Assembly: GCA_964550345.1 (NCBI GenBank)
Contig: CAZJYZ010000048.1
Span: forward strand, 1-26,313
Direction of reading: 5' to 3'
Length of the DNA: 26,313 bases
Source: JAAEUB01 sp964550345
Lineage (GTDB): Bacteria; Pseudomonadota; Alphaproteobacteria; Rhodobacterales; Rhodobacteraceae
Below, in pieces: positions 23,622-26,313 of the stretch. How positions within the stretch are numbered: position 1 is the first letter of the stretch; each line of letters opens with the position of its first letter. A model generated the notes under the pieces. That model was given only the letters and a program-made list of their open reading frames with translations, was not told where the DNA came from and ran no database searches. Both the position numbers and the translations under genes were made by a program.

Positions 23622-24092
23622 ATGTCGCGCCGTCACGCCGCAGAAAAACGCGAAGTCCTGCCCGACGCCAAATTTGGCGACCGGATCCTGACTAAATTTA
23701 TGAACAACCTGATGATCGATGGCAAAAAGTCGGTCGCAGAACGCATCGTCTACAACGCGCTGGATCGTGTTGAAGACAAGGTCAAACGTGCGCCCGTGGA
23801 AGTTTTCCACGAAGCGCTGGAAAACATCAAACCGTCGGTCGAAGTTCGTTCGCGCCGCGTTGGTGGTGCGACCTACCAGGTGCCGGTTGAAGTTCGCCCT
23901 GAGCGCCGCGAAGCGTTGGCGATCCGCTGGCTGATCACTGCTACGCGCAACCGCAATGAGAACACGATGGAAGAGCGCCTTGCTGGCGAACTTCTGGACG
24001 CTGTTAACTCACGCGGCACCGCAGTTAAGAAACGTGAAGACACCCACAAAATGGCCGACGCGAACAAAGCGTTCAGCCATTACCGCTGGTAA
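23622..24092 (+). CDS. rpsG: 30S ribosomal protein S7
   Basis: This 156-residue protein is of normal length, with MSRRHAAEKREVLPDAKFGD at the start, GGATYQVPVEVRPERREALAIRW in the middle (given in two parts: GGATYQVPVEV and RRxALAIRW), and EDTHKMADANKAFSHYRW at the end. S7 nucleates assembly of the 30S head and contacts E-site tRNA and mRNA. In E. coli it represses the operon; no matching structure was identified here. The start has AAGGAA 8 bases upstream. Confidence 0.98.
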   Translation: MSRRHAAEKREVLPDAKFGDRILTKFMNNLMIDGKKSVAERIVYNALDRVEDKVKRAPVEVFHEALENIKPSVEVRSRRVGGATYQVPVEVRPERREALAIRWLITATRNRNENTMEERLAGELLDAVNSRGTAVKKREDTHKMADANKAFSHYRW

Positions 24093-24112
24093 CACCGTAG
24101 AGGCTTAAGAAA

Positions 24113-26230
<2,118 letters not shown>

Positions 26231-26259
26231 GCGCATACAAGACAAAAGAGGAGGCCACC

Positions 26260-26313
26260 ATGGCTAAGGAAAAGTTTGATCGCAGTAAACCGCACTGCAA
26301 CATTGGCACTATT
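26260..26313 (+). CDS. tuf: Elongation factor Tu, N-terminal start only (second tuf copy)
   Basis: The last 18 codons of the window read MAKEKFDRSKPHCNIGTI, the conserved EF-Tu N-terminus just before the P-loop (GTIGHVDHGKT follows in the family). AGAGGAGG at 26247-26254 is a strong ribosome binding site. It follows fusA by 29 bases, the usual last position of the str operon. The other tuf copy ends at base 44. Confidence 0.95.
   Translation, partial: MAKEKFDRSKPHCNIGTI

Overview
The window looks like a Rhodobacterales (roseobacter-type) alphaproteobacterial chromosome. The L10, RpoB and RpoC termini match that group as I know it, and a tuf–tRNA-Trp–secE arrangement plus a second tuf after fusA is usual there. 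Taxonomy is an inference from remembered protein sequences. The window runs almost exactly from one tuf gene to the other: its first bases encode the last 13 residues of EF-Tu, and its last 54 bases encode the first 18 residues of a second EF-Tu in the same orientation.

The backbone is the transcription/translation supercluster on the + strand: tuf (end), tRNA-Trp, secE, nusG, rplK-rplA, rplJ-rplL, rpoB-rpoC, rpsL-rpsG-fusA-tuf (start). Several switch points are visible: terminators after tuf, rplA and rpoC, a terminator-like hairpin between secE and nusG, structured leaders before rplK and rplJ, a run of hairpins between rplL and rpoB, and a good -35/-10 pair for the rpsL operon.

Accessory genes sit in four gaps of this backbone. 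(1) Between tuf and tRNA-Trp: an NAD(P)-dependent reductase of the extended SDR type and, convergent to it, a DUF374-type acyltransferase. (2) Between tRNA-Trp and secE: a secreted six-repeat ricin-type lectin, a polytopic membrane protein, a GSCFA-domain gene broken by a one-base frameshift, and an overlapping SGNH-like (GDSH) gene. This is the most unusual part of the window and may be a cell-surface glycan module. (3) Between rplA and rplJ: an antisense gene for a small secreted protein of unknown function. (4) Between rpoC and rpsL: an LpxL-like acyltransferase, a TetR regulator with an overlapping CPBP intramembrane protease gene, and a divergent EamA-family transporter. A perfect inverted repeat just upstream of tetR is a likely operator.

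I found no insertion sequence, phage gene, CRISPR array or replication origin. I see no clear undescribed defence or mobile system. The best candidates for follow-up are the lectin/membrane/GSCFA/SGNH cluster, the TetR operator-promoter (probably giving a leaderless transcript), and the RNA structures around rplK, rplJ and rplL-rpoB.
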